A DNA stretch of 64,000 nt, from positions 39,422-103,421 of the forward strand of contig CACYPS010000010.1 in assembly GCA_902776305.1 (NCBI GenBank), written 5' to 3'. Both the position numbers and the translations under genes were made by a program. This DNA comes from an uncultured Lachnospiraceae bacterium (GTDB lineage: Bacteria > Bacillota > Clostridia > Lachnospirales > Lachnospiraceae). Below, one piece after another: positions 26,622 to 36,152 of this stretch. The notes under the pieces were generated by a model that ran no database searches, was not told the origin of the DNA, and worked only from the letters and a program-made list of their open reading frames with translations. Position 1 is the stretch's first letter. Each line of letters begins with the position of its first letter.

Positions 26622-28430
26622 GTGCTTGTTATAACACCATATAAGATAAAAAAAGCATTCCTTTACTTTAAGCATTTCGGTGCACGGGAATTTATGAATC
26701 ATCTCCTTGACCGGCTGGAACCGGAGGATGTTCCTTACGAAAAATGGTTCGCAGAACATACGCCGGGAAAAGAGGAGCTCGCCCGGCAGCGGCGATCCTC
26801 AAGAAGTATGCAGGAAAAGGGCGTTCTCTTTTCCGTGATCGTGCCGGCATACTGTACGCCTGAGAGAGTTCTCAGGGAGATGATCGATTCGGTTCGCGCA
26901 CAGACATATGAAAAGTGGGAGCTGTGTATTGCGGATGCCTCCGACCGGGAAGCCGCTCCCGGGTCACTGCGTGTGGAGGAAATCGTCCGAACTTACGCGA
27001 GAGACGATGACAGGATTGTCTACAAAAAGCTGGATGAAAACAAGGGGATTTCGGAGAATACCAACGCTGCGATGCAGATGGCGTCCGGTGATTATGTCTG
27101 CTTCCTTGATCACGATGATCTGCTTTCACCGCAGGCCCTGTACCTGTATGCCGAAGAAATAGCAAAAAGCGGAGCAGACTTCCTCTATTCCGACGAAGAT
27201 AAAGTGAAAGAGGACGGATTAAAACATATTCAGCCTCACTTTAAGCCGGACTTCAGCCTTGACCTGTTAAGATCAAACAATTACATTACGCATTTTGTCT
27301 CGGTGAAAAGGTCACTGGCGGAGAAAACAGGCGGTTTCAGACCTGAGATGAACGGGGCTCAGGATTATGATTTTATCCTGCGCTGCACCGAAAAGGCTTC
27401 CCATATTGCACATATTCCTGAAATCCTGTATCATTGGAGAACTTCCGAGACTTCGACTGCCGATAATCCGATGAGCAAACAGTATGCTTATGAGGCAGGG
27501 AAACGTGCAATTGAAGAACATCTTGTCCGAACGGATACGTTAGGGACGGTGGAGCTTCTTCCGGACTTCGGCTTTTACAGGGTGAAATACCCGGTACACG
27601 GGAATCCTCTCGTATCTGTCATTATTCCGAATAAAGACCATGCAGATATGCTTCGGAGCTGCGTGGAGTCCGTGCTGGAGGCTTCTTATGAGAACATTGA
27701 GATCATCATTGTTGAGAACGGAAGTACGGAGCGGGAGACATTTGCATATTATAAAGAGCTCTCCGAAAATCCGAAAGTCCGCCTGGTGAGGTGGAAAAAG
27801 CCTTTCAACTATTCGGCCATTAACAATTACGGCGCGAGATTTGCACGCGGAGAATACTATCTTTTCCTGAACAATGACGTACGTGCTTCAATTTCTGCGG
27901 ACTGGCTCAGCGAGATGCTCGGTGTGTGCCAGAGACGTGATGTAGGTATTGTAGGCTGCCGGCTTTATTATCCGAATAACAAGATCCAGCATGCCGGTAT
28001 TGTGATCGGAATCGGTGGCGTTGCAGGTGCGATGTTCGTCGACCTTCCAAGGGGCCGCAGCGGCTATATGCACAAAGCTGCAATCATGCAGGATTTGTCT
28101 GCGGTTACAGCTGCATGTATGATCGTAAAAAAGGAAGCTTTCGAAGAGGTGTCCGGGTTTACCGAGGAGCTCGCGGTGGCCTTCAATGACGTTGATTTCT
28201 GTCTGAAAGTCGGAAAATGCGGCTACAGAATCGTCTACGATCCCTATGCCGAGCTTTATCATGACGAATCACGGACCCGCGGGCCTGAGGATTCGCCGGA
28301 AAAAGTGCGGAGATTCCAGAACGAGATCGAGTACATGCGCACACATTGGATCGACATTCTGAAGAACGGAGATCCGTACTATAATAAAAACCTTTCGCTG
28401 AAAAAGTGGAATTATTCACTGAAGGCATAA
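26622..28430 (+). CDS. Two-domain family 2 glycosyltransferase (short form)
   Basis: 602 residues, the compact form of the two-domain GT proteins, without the coiled coil or beta-rich domain. GT2 domain A begins near 70 (FSVIVPAYCTPERVLREMID) with CIADASD, SENTNAAMQ and FLDHDDLLSPQA. Domain B begins near 330 (VSVIIPNKDHADMLRSCVE) with YYLFLNNDVRA and FNDVDFC. The start is a GTG at 26622 behind AAGGAG (26609-26614). Near-identical catalytic motifs to the genes at 15103-22639 point to duplication within the locus. The linkage it makes is unknown. Confidence 0.83.
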   Translation: MLVITPYKIKKAFLYFKHFGAREFMNHLLDRLEPEDVPYEKWFAEHTPGKEELARQRRSSRSMQEKGVLFSVIVPAYCTPERVLREMIDSVRAQTYEKWELCIADASDREAAPGSLRVEEIVRTYARDDDRIVYKKLDENKGISENTNAAMQMASGDYVCFLDHDDLLSPQALYLYAEEIAKSGADFLYSDEDKVKEDGLKHIQPHFKPDFSLDLLRSNNYITHFVSVKRSLAEKTGGFRPEMNGAQDYDFILRCTEKASHIAHIPEILYHWRTSETSTADNPMSKQYAYEAGKRAIEEHLVRTDTLGTVELLPDFGFYRVKYPVHGNPLVSVIIPNKDHADMLRSCVESVLEASYENIEIIIVENGSTERETFAYYKELSENPKVRLVRWKKPFNYSAINNYGARFARGEYYLFLNNDVRASISADWLSEMLGVCQRRDVGIVGCRLYYPNNKIQHAGIVIGIGGVAGAMFVDLPRGRSGYMHKAAIMQDLSAVTAACMIVKKEAFEEVSGFTEELAVAFNDVDFCLKVGKCGYRIVYDPYAELYHDESRTRGPEDSPEKVRRFQNEIEYMRTHWIDILKNGDPYYNKNLSLKKWNYSLKA

Positions 28431-28490
28431 AACCGGTAAAGAACAGACAGGTATCTGACAGATGATTACCTGATACGATGGAGATGGAAT

Positions 28491-29465
28491 ATGGAGTATA
28501 GGGTTTCGGTTATTATCCCTAATTATAATGGAATGGACTTTTTCAGGCCGTGCCTTACGTCCGTTATGGCTCAGACGCGGCCGGCTGACCGCGTTATCGT
28601 TGTGGATAACGGGTCTGTCGACGGCAGCGCCGATGCCATCGAACATGAATTTCCGTCCGTTGAGCTGATACGTTTTGCTGAGAATTCCGGTTTCTGCGGA
28701 GCCGTCAATGCGGGTATAAAAGCATCCGGGGACTGTGATTATGTGATTCTTCTGAATAATGATACGGAAGCGGATTCTCATTTTGTGGAGGAACTTCTGA
28801 AAGGTATAGCCGGGAAGGAGAAAGTTTTCTCGTGTCAGGCAAAGATGCTGAAGATGAGCGATCCTTCTCTCTGCGATGATGCCGGAGATTATTATTGTTC
28901 GCTCGGCTGGGCATTTGCACGCGGCAGAGGAAAACCCGAATCTCTCTACAATAAGCCGGCGGCATTGTTCTCCTCATGTGCCGGAGCGGCGATTTACAGT
29001 ATGAAAATACTAAATGAGATCGGAATATTTGACGAGAATCATTTCGCATATCTTGAGGATACGGATATCGGCTGGAGAGCGAGAATAAACGGGTATCGGA
29101 ATATATTTCTTCCCCGTGCAAGAGTGCTCCATGTCGGGAGCGCGTCCACCGGTTCGGTATACAATGATTTTAAGGTAAAGAATACATCGAGGAACAGCAT
29201 ATACCTGATTTATAAAAACATGCCCACGCCTCAGATCATTCTGAATCTGCCGCTTTTTATACCGGGTTTTCTGATCAAGGCAGCTTTCTTTACGCTGAAA
29301 GGTTTCGGAAAAGAGTACATCGGAGGCATCCGCAAAGGCTTCGCGCTGTGCCGAAAGGGCAGGGAAGAAGGAAGAAAGATTTCATACAATAAAAAGAATT
29401 TTTGGAATTATGCACATATCCAGGTGGAATTGTGGGTGAATTGCCTGAGGAGATTGCATAATTAA
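28491..29465 (+). CDS. Single-domain family 2 glycosyltransferase (rhamnosyltransferase-like)
   Basis: 324 residues of the GT2 subgroup typified by rhamnosyltransferases of O-antigen loci. VSVIIPNYNGMDFFRPCLTS opens the GT-A fold, then VIVVDNGSVDGSADAI, NSGFCGAVNAGI, VILLNNDTEAD, CAGAAIYSM, and the acceptor-side YLEDTDIGWRARI. It resembles domain B of the large GT proteins more than domain A. The C terminus has a hydrophobic stretch (IPGFLIKAAFF) that may touch the membrane. A putative terminator overlaps the stop codon, closing this transcription unit. Confidence 0.85.
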   Translation: MEYRVSVIIPNYNGMDFFRPCLTSVMAQTRPADRVIVVDNGSVDGSADAIEHEFPSVELIRFAENSGFCGAVNAGIKASGDCDYVILLNNDTEADSHFVEELLKGIAGKEKVFSCQAKMLKMSDPSLCDDAGDYYCSLGWAFARGRGKPESLYNKPAALFSSCAGAAIYSMKILNEIGIFDENHFAYLEDTDIGWRARINGYRNIFLPRARVLHVGSASTGSVYNDFKVKNTSRNSIYLIYKNMPTPQIILNLPLFIPGFLIKAAFFTLKGFGKEYIGGIRKGFALCRKGREEGRKISYNKKNFWNYAHIQVELWVNCLRRLHN

Positions 29466-29490
29466 TAATGCAACTTTTTCTTTTTTTAAT
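29454..29490 (+). terminator. Weak intrinsic terminator after the GT gene
   Basis: TTGCAT at 29454-29459 pairs with ATGCAA at 29468-29473, followed by a T-rich run from 29475 to about 29488. The stem is short and AT-rich and overlaps the end of the coding region, so it may be leaky. Confidence 0.45.
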
Positions 29491-29763
29491 ATTTAGGGGA
29501 GAAATTCTGCCTTGCATTCAGTGTCTCTATATAGTATAGTTGATGGGAACTGTCAGCGGATACTTGTGCAAATCAGCATAGATTATTGCAAAAAAGTATA
29601 GAAGCACAGGTGTGCTGTGTTCATCAAAACCTCCATGCTCTTATAATCGAAGCACCGGGTATGAAAGTCGGGTGTGCATGGGGAATACCTGAATCTGATC
29701 GCCCGTGCGGGCGATGGGAATTTAAGTAAATACGGACATACGAAATATCGAAGGTAATCGAAA
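29491..29763 (+). promoter_or_regulatory. Promoter and structured leader of the phosphoglycosyltransferase gene
   Basis: TTGCAT (29512-29517) and TATAGT (29535-29540) are 17 bp apart, forming a credible sigma-70-type promoter. About 220 nt of untranslated leader follow. It contains a 7-bp stem with a 4-nt loop (29698-29704/29709-29715) and a small AGCAC/GTGCT hairpin near 29605. A second TATAAT lies at about 29642-29647. I do not recognise a known riboswitch. The leader is unusually long for this locus and could carry post-initiation control of polymer synthesis. Confidence 0.5.
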
Positions 29764-31170
29764 TTGATAGAAGAAAATCAGAAGTTTTATAACCGGTTTC
29801 TGGCTTTCATGGATGCGATCACCATCTGTGTTTCGTACTGGCTTGCCTGGTATTTCAGATACAGGAGCACGCTCCTTTTCAGCAGCTCGTTCGAGGCTGT
29901 TCCGCAAAGGGTCTATATGCGTGCGCTTTATTTTGTAGTACCGTCTATGATCGTTATTTATTCCGCCTGTAACCTCTACACGTCCAATCGTGTGAAGGGA
30001 AGACGGCTTGAAATAGCATCCATCATGCAAGCGAACATGATCGGTGCGCTGATCTTTATGTCTGTCCTGCAACTTTTACATCAGACATACTGGTCAAGAT
30101 GGTTCGTGTTCCTTTTCTTCTGCTTTAACGTAGTTATAGATACCATTGTGCGTTTTGCACTTTGGAGTATACTTAAGCGCTATCGGAAGAAGGGATTGAA
30201 TCAGCGCTCTGTAGTCCTCGTAGGCTACAGCCGCGCGGCGGAAGAATACATAGACCGTGTTGTGCAGAACCCTCAATGGGGATACAATATCAGGGGCATT
30301 CTGGACGACAGAATAGAGGCCGGTACGACTTATAAGGGAATCAAGGTGATCGGACGGATTGATAATCTTATGATCATTCTTCCGGAGAATCATCTTGACG
30401 AGATTGCAATCACACTGGGACTTAAGGAATATGCCCGCCTGGAAGAAATCGTAGCGCTCTGCGAGAAATCAGGTGTTCATACGAAATTTATACCGGATTA
30501 TAATAATATTATTCCGACGAAACCATATACGGAAGACATCATGGGAATGCCTGTTATAAATATCAGGTATGTGCCTTTATCCAATACATTCAGAGCCGCA
30601 GTTAAGCGGATCGTGGATATTGTGGGAAGCATCTGCGCAATCATTCTCGCTTCACCCATTATGATTATTTTTTCAATTATCATAAAGGTGACGTCTCCCG
30701 GACCTCTTATCTATAAGCAGGAACGGGTGGGATTGCACAATCGTCCGTTCATGATGTATAAATTCCGATCCATGGTCGTCCAGGAAGAACAGTCTGAGAA
30801 AAAAGCCTGGACCGTAAGAGATGATCCACGTGTTACGAAAGTCGGACGGATCATGAGAAAGACCAGCATTGATGAGCTCCCGCAGCTTTTTAATGTTCTG
30901 AAGGGAGAGATGTCGCTGGTCGGTCCGCGTCCCGAGAGACCGTTCTTCGTTGAAAAGTTTCAGGAAGAGATCCCCAGATACATGGTCAAGCATCAGGTGC
31001 GACCCGGTATGACCGGATGGGCGCAGATCCATGGCTACAGGGGAGATACCTCGATCAAGAAAAGAATCGAGTGCGATCTTTATTATATTGAAAATTGGAC
31101 ATTGGGACTTGACATTAAGATCCTGTTCCTTACAATATTCAAAGGCTTTGTAAACAATAACGCATATTGA
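29764..31170 (+). CDS. Undecaprenyl-phosphate phosphoglycosyltransferase (initiating enzyme)
   Basis: A 468-residue polyisoprenyl-phosphate hexose-1-phosphate transferase of the WbaP/CpsE type. It starts polysaccharide repeat assembly by placing a sugar phosphate on undecaprenyl phosphate at the inner membrane. The N-terminal third has four hydrophobic spans, then a Rossmann-like domain (VVLVGYSRAAEEYIDRV), a further span (VGSICAIILASPIMIIFS) and the catalytic block: YKQERVGLHNRPFMMYKFRS, TSIDELPQL, LVGPRPERP and VRPGMTGWAQI. The start codon appears to be TTG at 29764, behind AAGG at 29751-29754; the next in-frame ATG would cut into the first span. Confidence 0.9.
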   Translation: MIEENQKFYNRFLAFMDAITICVSYWLAWYFRYRSTLLFSSSFEAVPQRVYMRALYFVVPSMIVIYSACNLYTSNRVKGRRLEIASIMQANMIGALIFMSVLQLLHQTYWSRWFVFLFFCFNVVIDTIVRFALWSILKRYRKKGLNQRSVVLVGYSRAAEEYIDRVVQNPQWGYNIRGILDDRIEAGTTYKGIKVIGRIDNLMIILPENHLDEIAITLGLKEYARLEEIVALCEKSGVHTKFIPDYNNIIPTKPYTEDIMGMPVINIRYVPLSNTFRAAVKRIVDIVGSICAIILASPIMIIFSIIIKVTSPGPLIYKQERVGLHNRPFMMYKFRSMVVQEEQSEKKAWTVRDDPRVTKVGRIMRKTSIDELPQLFNVLKGEMSLVGPRPERPFFVEKFQEEIPRYMVKHQVRPGMTGWAQIHGYRGDTSIKKRIECDLYYIENWTLGLDIKILFLTIFKGFVNNNAY

Positions 31171-31266
31171 GGAGCAATAAGCTTTTCCATCAAGAGTAAA
31201 CGACGGCATACGCTGTCGTGCCGGTAGCAAGAATTAGAATGCTTTCTGAAGGAGCGAAGAGTCATA

Positions 31267-32445
31267 ATGGCCACTAACAGTAAGAAGAAGAGAAGAAAGA
31301 AAAAGAAAAAGGGCGGCAATATAGTATTATTTGTTGTCGAGATCGTCGTACTCATCGTGCTTGTGGTGGGTATATTTGCATTTGCCAAAATTAACCGTTC
31401 TTTGAATGAGAACCTCGGTACGGACATGACCGGAGCGGTCGCAAATGACAATGTTGACGATGTTGTCATCAATACCGAAGTTGCCACCAATGAGAGACTG
31501 ACCGGCTATACCAATGTAGCGCTGGTCGGTATCGATACACGTGAGCAGGATATTGATTACGCCAACAGTGATACAATGCTTGTAGCCAGCATCAATAATG
31601 ATACCTGGGGCGTGAGAATGATTTCTCTCTATCGCGATACCTATGTCAATATTGATCCGGACAGTGAGTACGGAAACTACAATAAGGCCAATGCCGCATA
31701 CGCTTACGGAAGTGTCAACCAGTTCCTGTCCATGCTGAATGCTAATCTGGATCTTAATATCACGCAGTATGTTATCGTCGATTTCAATGCTGTGGCTACT
31801 TTGATCGATGATCTCGGCGGCATTACTATTACGCTCACAGAGCAGGAAGTTGTCCACCTCAACAATTATTGTGTTGAGACATCGGAAGTTACGGGTATGC
31901 CGTATACACCGCTTTCATATGATGAGGGTATGGAGCCCAGAGAGTATAACCTGAACGGCGTACAGGGCGTTTCCTATGCCCGTATTCGTTACACGGAAGG
32001 TAACGATCCTAAGAGAACACAGCGTCAGAGACTTGTCATTGAAAAGATCATCGACAAGGCCAAGAGCAAGGGCTTATCTTCCGTCACGGCCATCATTGAG
32101 GATGTATTCCCGAAGGTCAAGACCAATTTCACGAGTTCACAGCTCATAAAAATGGCGAGCCAGATGTTCAATTATAATATCGAGTATACCAGCGGATTCC
32201 CGTTTGAACATCTTGAGACAGATATCGGCGACCTTGATGCCGTTATCCCGGTTACTCTTGCCGATAACGTCAGAGAACTGCATGAGTTCCTCTTCGATGA
32301 TACAGGGTACCAGGTGTCAGCGAACGTCAAGGCGTACAGTGATAAGATAGAAGCGGACAGCGGTTTCGGTGCGGGTTACAGAGATGCCGCTATAGAGAAC
32401 GGTATCATACCTGATACAGGCAGTGAGGCGGACCTCGCAAAATAA
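31267..32445 (+). CDS. LytR-CpsA-Psr (LCP) family wall-polymer ligase
   Basis: 392 residues. A very basic cytosolic N terminus (KKKRRKKKKKGG) precedes one transmembrane span (about 18-40), then the extracytoplasmic LCP domain. NVALVGIDTREQD, SDTMLVASIN, ISLYRDTYVNI, KANAAYAYGS, VDLGGI-like DDLGGITITL and the YARIRYTEGNDPKRTQRQRL block are the family's polyprenyl-phosphate-binding motifs with conserved Arg/Asp. LCP enzymes transfer undecaprenyl-linked glycans to peptidoglycan, so this gene is the likely attachment step for the polymer of the locus. AAGGAG lies at 31249-31254, and a strong terminator follows. Confidence 0.92.
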   Translation: MATNSKKKRRKKKKKGGNIVLFVVEIVVLIVLVVGIFAFAKINRSLNENLGTDMTGAVANDNVDDVVINTEVATNERLTGYTNVALVGIDTREQDIDYANSDTMLVASINNDTWGVRMISLYRDTYVNIDPDSEYGNYNKANAAYAYGSVNQFLSMLNANLDLNITQYVIVDFNAVATLIDDLGGITITLTEQEVVHLNNYCVETSEVTGMPYTPLSYDEGMEPREYNLNGVQGVSYARIRYTEGNDPKRTQRQRLVIEKIIDKAKSKGLSSVTAIIEDVFPKVKTNFTSSQLIKMASQMFNYNIEYTSGFPFEHLETDIGDLDAVIPVTLADNVRELHEFLFDDTGYQVSANVKAYSDKIEADSGFGAGYRDAAIENGIIPDTGSEADLAK

Positions 32446-32455
32446 AAGACACACG

Positions 32456-32502
32456 AAGTACCATCTTTTTCGATCACGATAAAGATGGTACTTTTCTTTT
32501 TA
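32456..32502 (+). terminator. Strong intrinsic terminator after the LCP gene
   Basis: A 13-bp perfect stem (32456-32468 with 32481-32493), a 12-nt loop, and a T-rich 3' side ending in CTTTTCTTTTTAT. It separates the LCP unit from the next GT gene. Confidence 0.88.
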
Positions 32503-32627
32503 TGTAAGGTCGTAGTAAAATACTATAAGGCGATTTACTTACGAAAATAACTACAGGAGTTTCCTTACGTGGGACGTACCCGGTCTGCCCCGCGGACCGG
32601 TACATTTCTGAAAGGGGGACGAGGAAC

Positions 32628-33566
32628 ATGAGATATCCATCAGTAGATGTTATTATACCGACATACAAACCCGATCATACCTTCTCGGTCATCTTGAGAC
32701 GATTATCCGAACAGAAGTATCCGGTCTCCAATATACTTATAATCAATACAGAAGAGAAATATTGGGATCCGGAAGTGATCCGGGATATTCCTCGTGCTGA
32801 AGTATTCCATATTTCCAAGGAACAGTTCGATCACGGAGCCACGAGAAATATGGGCGCCGGATTTTCTACCGCTGACTACATTGTTTTCATGACGCAGGAT
32901 GCCATACCCAAGGATAAGAACCTGATCAGGAAGCTGCTGGAGCCGTTTGCGGATCCGCTTGTTAAAGTTTCCTATGCGAGACAGCTGCCGCGCAAAGACT
33001 GTAAGATCATAGAGGGGTTCAGCCGCAGCTTTAATTATCCGGCAGAGAGCATCGTAAAGACAGAAGAGGACATTACAACGCAGGGGATCAAAGCCCTTTT
33101 CTGTTCAGACGTGTGTGCCTGCTATGAAAGGGAATTTCACAAATCGATGGGCGGGTTCGAAGAACCCTGTATTTTCAACGAGGACATGATATTTGCAGCA
33201 AAAACGCTGAAAAAAGGATATTCTGTAGCTTACGCTGCAGATGCGCGTGTTATCCATTCTCACAATTATACGACCATGCAGCAGTTTCACCGCAATTTTG
33301 ATAACGGTGTGTCACAGGCTATGCATCCGGAAGTCTTTGCAAAAGTCAGTCCGGAAGGCGAAGGATTCCATATGGTCATGGACACTGCCGCATACCTGAA
33401 CAGCATAGGAAGATCCTATATGATTCCGCAGCTCATCTGGCAGACTGCATTCAAGTATGCGGGATTTAGCATGGGAAAATTATATGATATTCTCCCATCC
33501 GGCATGGTCAGGAAACTCAGTATGAACAAGGATTTCTGGTCTTACAGCAATATTGAGGATGAGTGA
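32628..33566 (+). CDS. Family 2 glycosyltransferase, rhamnosyltransferase-like
   Basis: 312 residues with a GT-A fold: VDVIIPTYKPDHTFSVILRR, ILIINTEE, FDHGATRNMGAGFSTADYIV and FMTQDAIPKDKNL are typical of the RfbF-like GT2 subgroup, where MTQDA carries the metal-binding Asp. SFNYPAES and FNEDMIFAAKTLKKGYSV follow. GGGGACGAGG upstream supports the ATG. It stands alone after the LCP terminator and a GC-rich stem (GTACC/GGTAC arms around 32575-32602). It probably adds rhamnose, perhaps as primer, to the same polymer. Confidence 0.82.
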   Translation: MRYPSVDVIIPTYKPDHTFSVILRRLSEQKYPVSNILIINTEEKYWDPEVIRDIPRAEVFHISKEQFDHGATRNMGAGFSTADYIVFMTQDAIPKDKNLIRKLLEPFADPLVKVSYARQLPRKDCKIIEGFSRSFNYPAESIVKTEEDITTQGIKALFCSDVCACYEREFHKSMGGFEEPCIFNEDMIFAAKTLKKGYSVAYAADARVIHSHNYTTMQQFHRNFDNGVSQAMHPEVFAKVSPEGEGFHMVMDTAAYLNSIGRSYMIPQLIWQTAFKYAGFSMGKLYDILPSGMVRKLSMNKDFWSYSNIEDE

Positions 33567-33590
33567 CGGAATATCACATTTTATACACAT

Positions 33591-33618
33591 TTGACATATA
33601 TATTACTGATTATATTCA
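33591..33618 (+). promoter_or_regulatory. Possible promoter of the HtrA-like protease gene
   Basis: A consensus TTGACA at 33591-33596 is followed 16 bp later by TATTCA (33613-33618); TATATT at 33611 would give only 14 bp. The position, 73 bp before the start, is suitable, but the -10 is imperfect. Confidence 0.4.
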
Positions 33619-33690
33619 CAGTAACACAATGGTTCAAAGTGAATAAATATTGATTAAAGGATCGAGCCTATAGATCCGGAGGCTTAATAT

Positions 33691-36027
33691 ATGGATGACA
33701 TGAACAAAGAATTAAATAACTGCGAAACAGAGGAGAACGTAACACAACCGGAGGTGACGGAGAATCCGTCAGCTGAGTTGAATCCTGAAGTCGTGGAAGA
33801 GGTTACAGTAAATCCTGTCCCTGAGCCGCAGACGGAGCTTATTGTCGATGAAACAAAATATGACCCAAACGGAGCCGGGGATGAGATGCCCTATGTGGCT
33901 CCGGATTCATATGTCCGGAACGAGGCAGACGTTCAGGAGCCGGCGGGCGGTCAGACGGGTTATACACAGCCGGATGTCGTTCAGAGCAGCTATAATTATA
34001 ATCAGGCAAATGCAGGCGGCCAGACGGGTTATACACAGCCGGGTACCGCACAGGGCAGCTACAATCAGGCAAATGCAGGCGGCCAGACGGGTTATACGCA
34101 GCCGGATGTCGTCCAGGGCAGCTATAATTACAATCAGGCAAATACAGGCGGCCAGACGGGCTATACGCAGCCGGATGCCGCACAAGGCAGCTATAATCAG
34201 GCAAATACAGACGGCCAGGGCGGCTACGGAAGACCGAATAATTACGGCACAAGCCAGTACGACCCGAACAGGGGCGGGAGAAGACCTGATCATTACGGTC
34301 AGAATGCTAACTACGGCCAGAGTATGAATCATAATCCGAACCGGATGCATCAGGACCAGTATTCCGGTCACGGACAGAAGAATATGTACGATCAGGGCGA
34401 CAGCCATGGTCCGAGAAATCCGGAGCGAAGAAACGCAGCATCCGGAAGCGAATATAAAAACAGGTTTTCGAACGACGGATACGGTAAAGGAAGAACAGGC
34501 TATTCCAGCAGCTATGACTCGTATCGCTTTGAGACGCCCGTAGATCCGGCACCAATTGAGCCGGGCGAAGCTCAGTACACCAGAAAAAAGAAAAAAGCTG
34601 AGCATAAGGCAAAAACCGAAAACAAGATTACAGGCAAGAAAATCGGATTCATTGCAGGTATCGCAGCTTTCTTTGGTCTTGTTGCGGCAATTGTATTTCT
34701 GGGAATAACAGCTCTGTTCGGAAATAAGGTGCAGGAAGCTCCTTCCCGGAATAACGGAGGAAGCATTGCAGCACCAACGCCATCAATTATACTCGGAGAG
34801 CCGGATGATGACACTTCCGTGGCTTCGGCGGGTACGTCAGATGCTACAGCCACTGTAGTTGAACTTACGGTACCTCAGATAGTACAGCAGTGTATGCCTT
34901 CTATGGTCGCTATTACGAATACCACGATAGAAGAGTACAGAGATTTCTTTGGAGGCAGATCCACACAGGAGAGTGTCAGCGCAGGATCCGGCATCATTGT
35001 CGGGGAAACGGAAACGGAGCTGCTGATCGCAACAAACAATCATGTCGTTCAGAACTCAAAGGATATAACTGTAACATTCATTGATGAATCGGCTATAACA
35101 GGCTCGATCAAAGGTATGGATTCAGACAACGATCTTGCGATCGTAGCAGTAAAGCTGGATGACATTTCCCAGGAGACGAAAGACGCTATCAGAATCATCA
35201 CTATCGGAAATTCCGACGATATGGTAGTCGGAGAATCGGTCGTGGCTATAGGAAACGCGCTGGGATATGGACAGTCAGTTTCCGCAGGCATTATCAGTGC
35301 TCTCGGAAGAGAAGTGAATATTGACGGTACGCCCCATTCACTTATTCAGACAGATGCATCGATCAACCCCGGAAACTCGGGCGGTGCACTTATCAACATG
35401 AGAGGCGAGCTCATCGGTATCAATGAAGTAAAATACGTCGATGAGACAGTCGAAGGAGTGGGATATGCTATCCCGATGTCAACTGCCGAACCGATCCTCA
35501 GTAGTCTCGGAAGCAAGGCTGCAAGGCAGAAGGTCGATGACTCTCAGGCATCCTATATCGGTATCAAGTGCATTGATGTCCCTGCATATTATGTTGGAGC
35601 CGGTTACCCGGCAGGCGTCTATGTCAGTGAAGTGACGAAAGGCGGTCCCGCCGATGCAGCGGGTCTCAAAGAAGGAGACATTATCACAGCGATTGACGGA
35701 ATCAGCGTTACATCATCCTCTCAGCTGATCAATTATCTTCAGTATTACGCTGCAGGAGAGACAATTGATTTCTCAGTCAGCAGATTGAATAAGGATAATA
35801 CGGCATTTGATAAATCCAAGATGCCGATCACGCTCGGAAATAAAAATGACGCCGGTCTTGTAGAGGACAACGGTGACGATGAACAGGATGCTTCGGTACC
35901 TGACGAAAGCGTTCAGGATGAAGAGCCGGCTGAAGATACGGAAGAGAACAGCGAACAGCCGGAGGAAGGTTCTGAAGAACAGCCGGAAGGCGGATTTCCG
36001 TTCCTTCCTGATGTAGAGAATCGATAA
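33691..36027 (+). CDS. HtrA/DegP-like membrane serine protease with repeat-rich N terminus
   Basis: 778 residues. Residues 1-315 are hydrophilic and likely cytosolic. They include an 88-residue block (86-173) of alternating 23- and 21-residue repeats beginning GGQTGYTQP. One transmembrane span (about 317-342) leads to a trypsin-like protease domain with His451 (NNHVV), Asp481 (DNDLAIV) and Ser563 (NPGNSGGAL), then a PDZ domain (about 620-715; GLKEGDIITAIDGISV). A Glu/Asp-rich tail ends the protein. HtrA proteases degrade or process misfolded envelope proteins. The repeat domain is much longer than the short cytosolic end usual in Firmicutes HtrA. Confidence 0.9.
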   Translation: MDDMNKELNNCETEENVTQPEVTENPSAELNPEVVEEVTVNPVPEPQTELIVDETKYDPNGAGDEMPYVAPDSYVRNEADVQEPAGGQTGYTQPDVVQSSYNYNQANAGGQTGYTQPGTAQGSYNQANAGGQTGYTQPDVVQGSYNYNQANTGGQTGYTQPDAAQGSYNQANTDGQGGYGRPNNYGTSQYDPNRGGRRPDHYGQNANYGQSMNHNPNRMHQDQYSGHGQKNMYDQGDSHGPRNPERRNAASGSEYKNRFSNDGYGKGRTGYSSSYDSYRFETPVDPAPIEPGEAQYTRKKKKAEHKAKTENKITGKKIGFIAGIAAFFGLVAAIVFLGITALFGNKVQEAPSRNNGGSIAAPTPSIILGEPDDDTSVASAGTSDATATVVELTVPQIVQQCMPSMVAITNTTIEEYRDFFGGRSTQESVSAGSGIIVGETETELLIATNNHVVQNSKDITVTFIDESAITGSIKGMDSDNDLAIVAVKLDDISQETKDAIRIITIGNSDDMVVGESVVAIGNALGYGQSVSAGIISALGREVNIDGTPHSLIQTDASINPGNSGGALINMRGELIGINEVKYVDETVEGVGYAIPMSTAEPILSSLGSKAARQKVDDSQASYIGIKCIDVPAYYVGAGYPAGVYVSEVTKGGPADAAGLKEGDIITAIDGISVTSSSQLINYLQYYAAGETIDFSVSRLNKDNTAFDKSKMPITLGNKNDAGLVEDNGDDEQDASVPDESVQDEEPAEDTEENSEQPEEGSEEQPEGGFPFLPDVENR
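33946..34209 (+). repeat. In-frame tandem repeats in the protease N terminus
   Basis: Four units encode GGQTGYTQP plus a variable middle and QAN(A/T), with lengths 23, 21, 23 and 21 residues. The 132-bp pair is therefore itself duplicated (higher-order repeat). DNA identity between units is high, so length polymorphism is likely. Confidence 0.85.
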
Positions 36028-36072
36028 GCGACTGAAATAAGGCAATCATAAAAGGATTATTAAACCTACTTG

Positions 36073-36134
36073 GAGGCTGTTGCATAATACGGATGCATTC
36101 TGTATCCTGTATTGCACAGCCTCTTTACTTTTTT
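36073..36134 (+). terminator. Intrinsic terminator between htrA-like gene and clpX
   Basis: GAGGCTGT (36073-36080) pairs with ACAGCCTC (36116-36123); the inner arms continue pairing with a small bulge. A T-rich run (TTTACTTTTTT) follows directly. clpX begins 18 nt later. Confidence 0.75.
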
Positions 36135-36152
36135 AGGTTGTCGGAGGATTAT

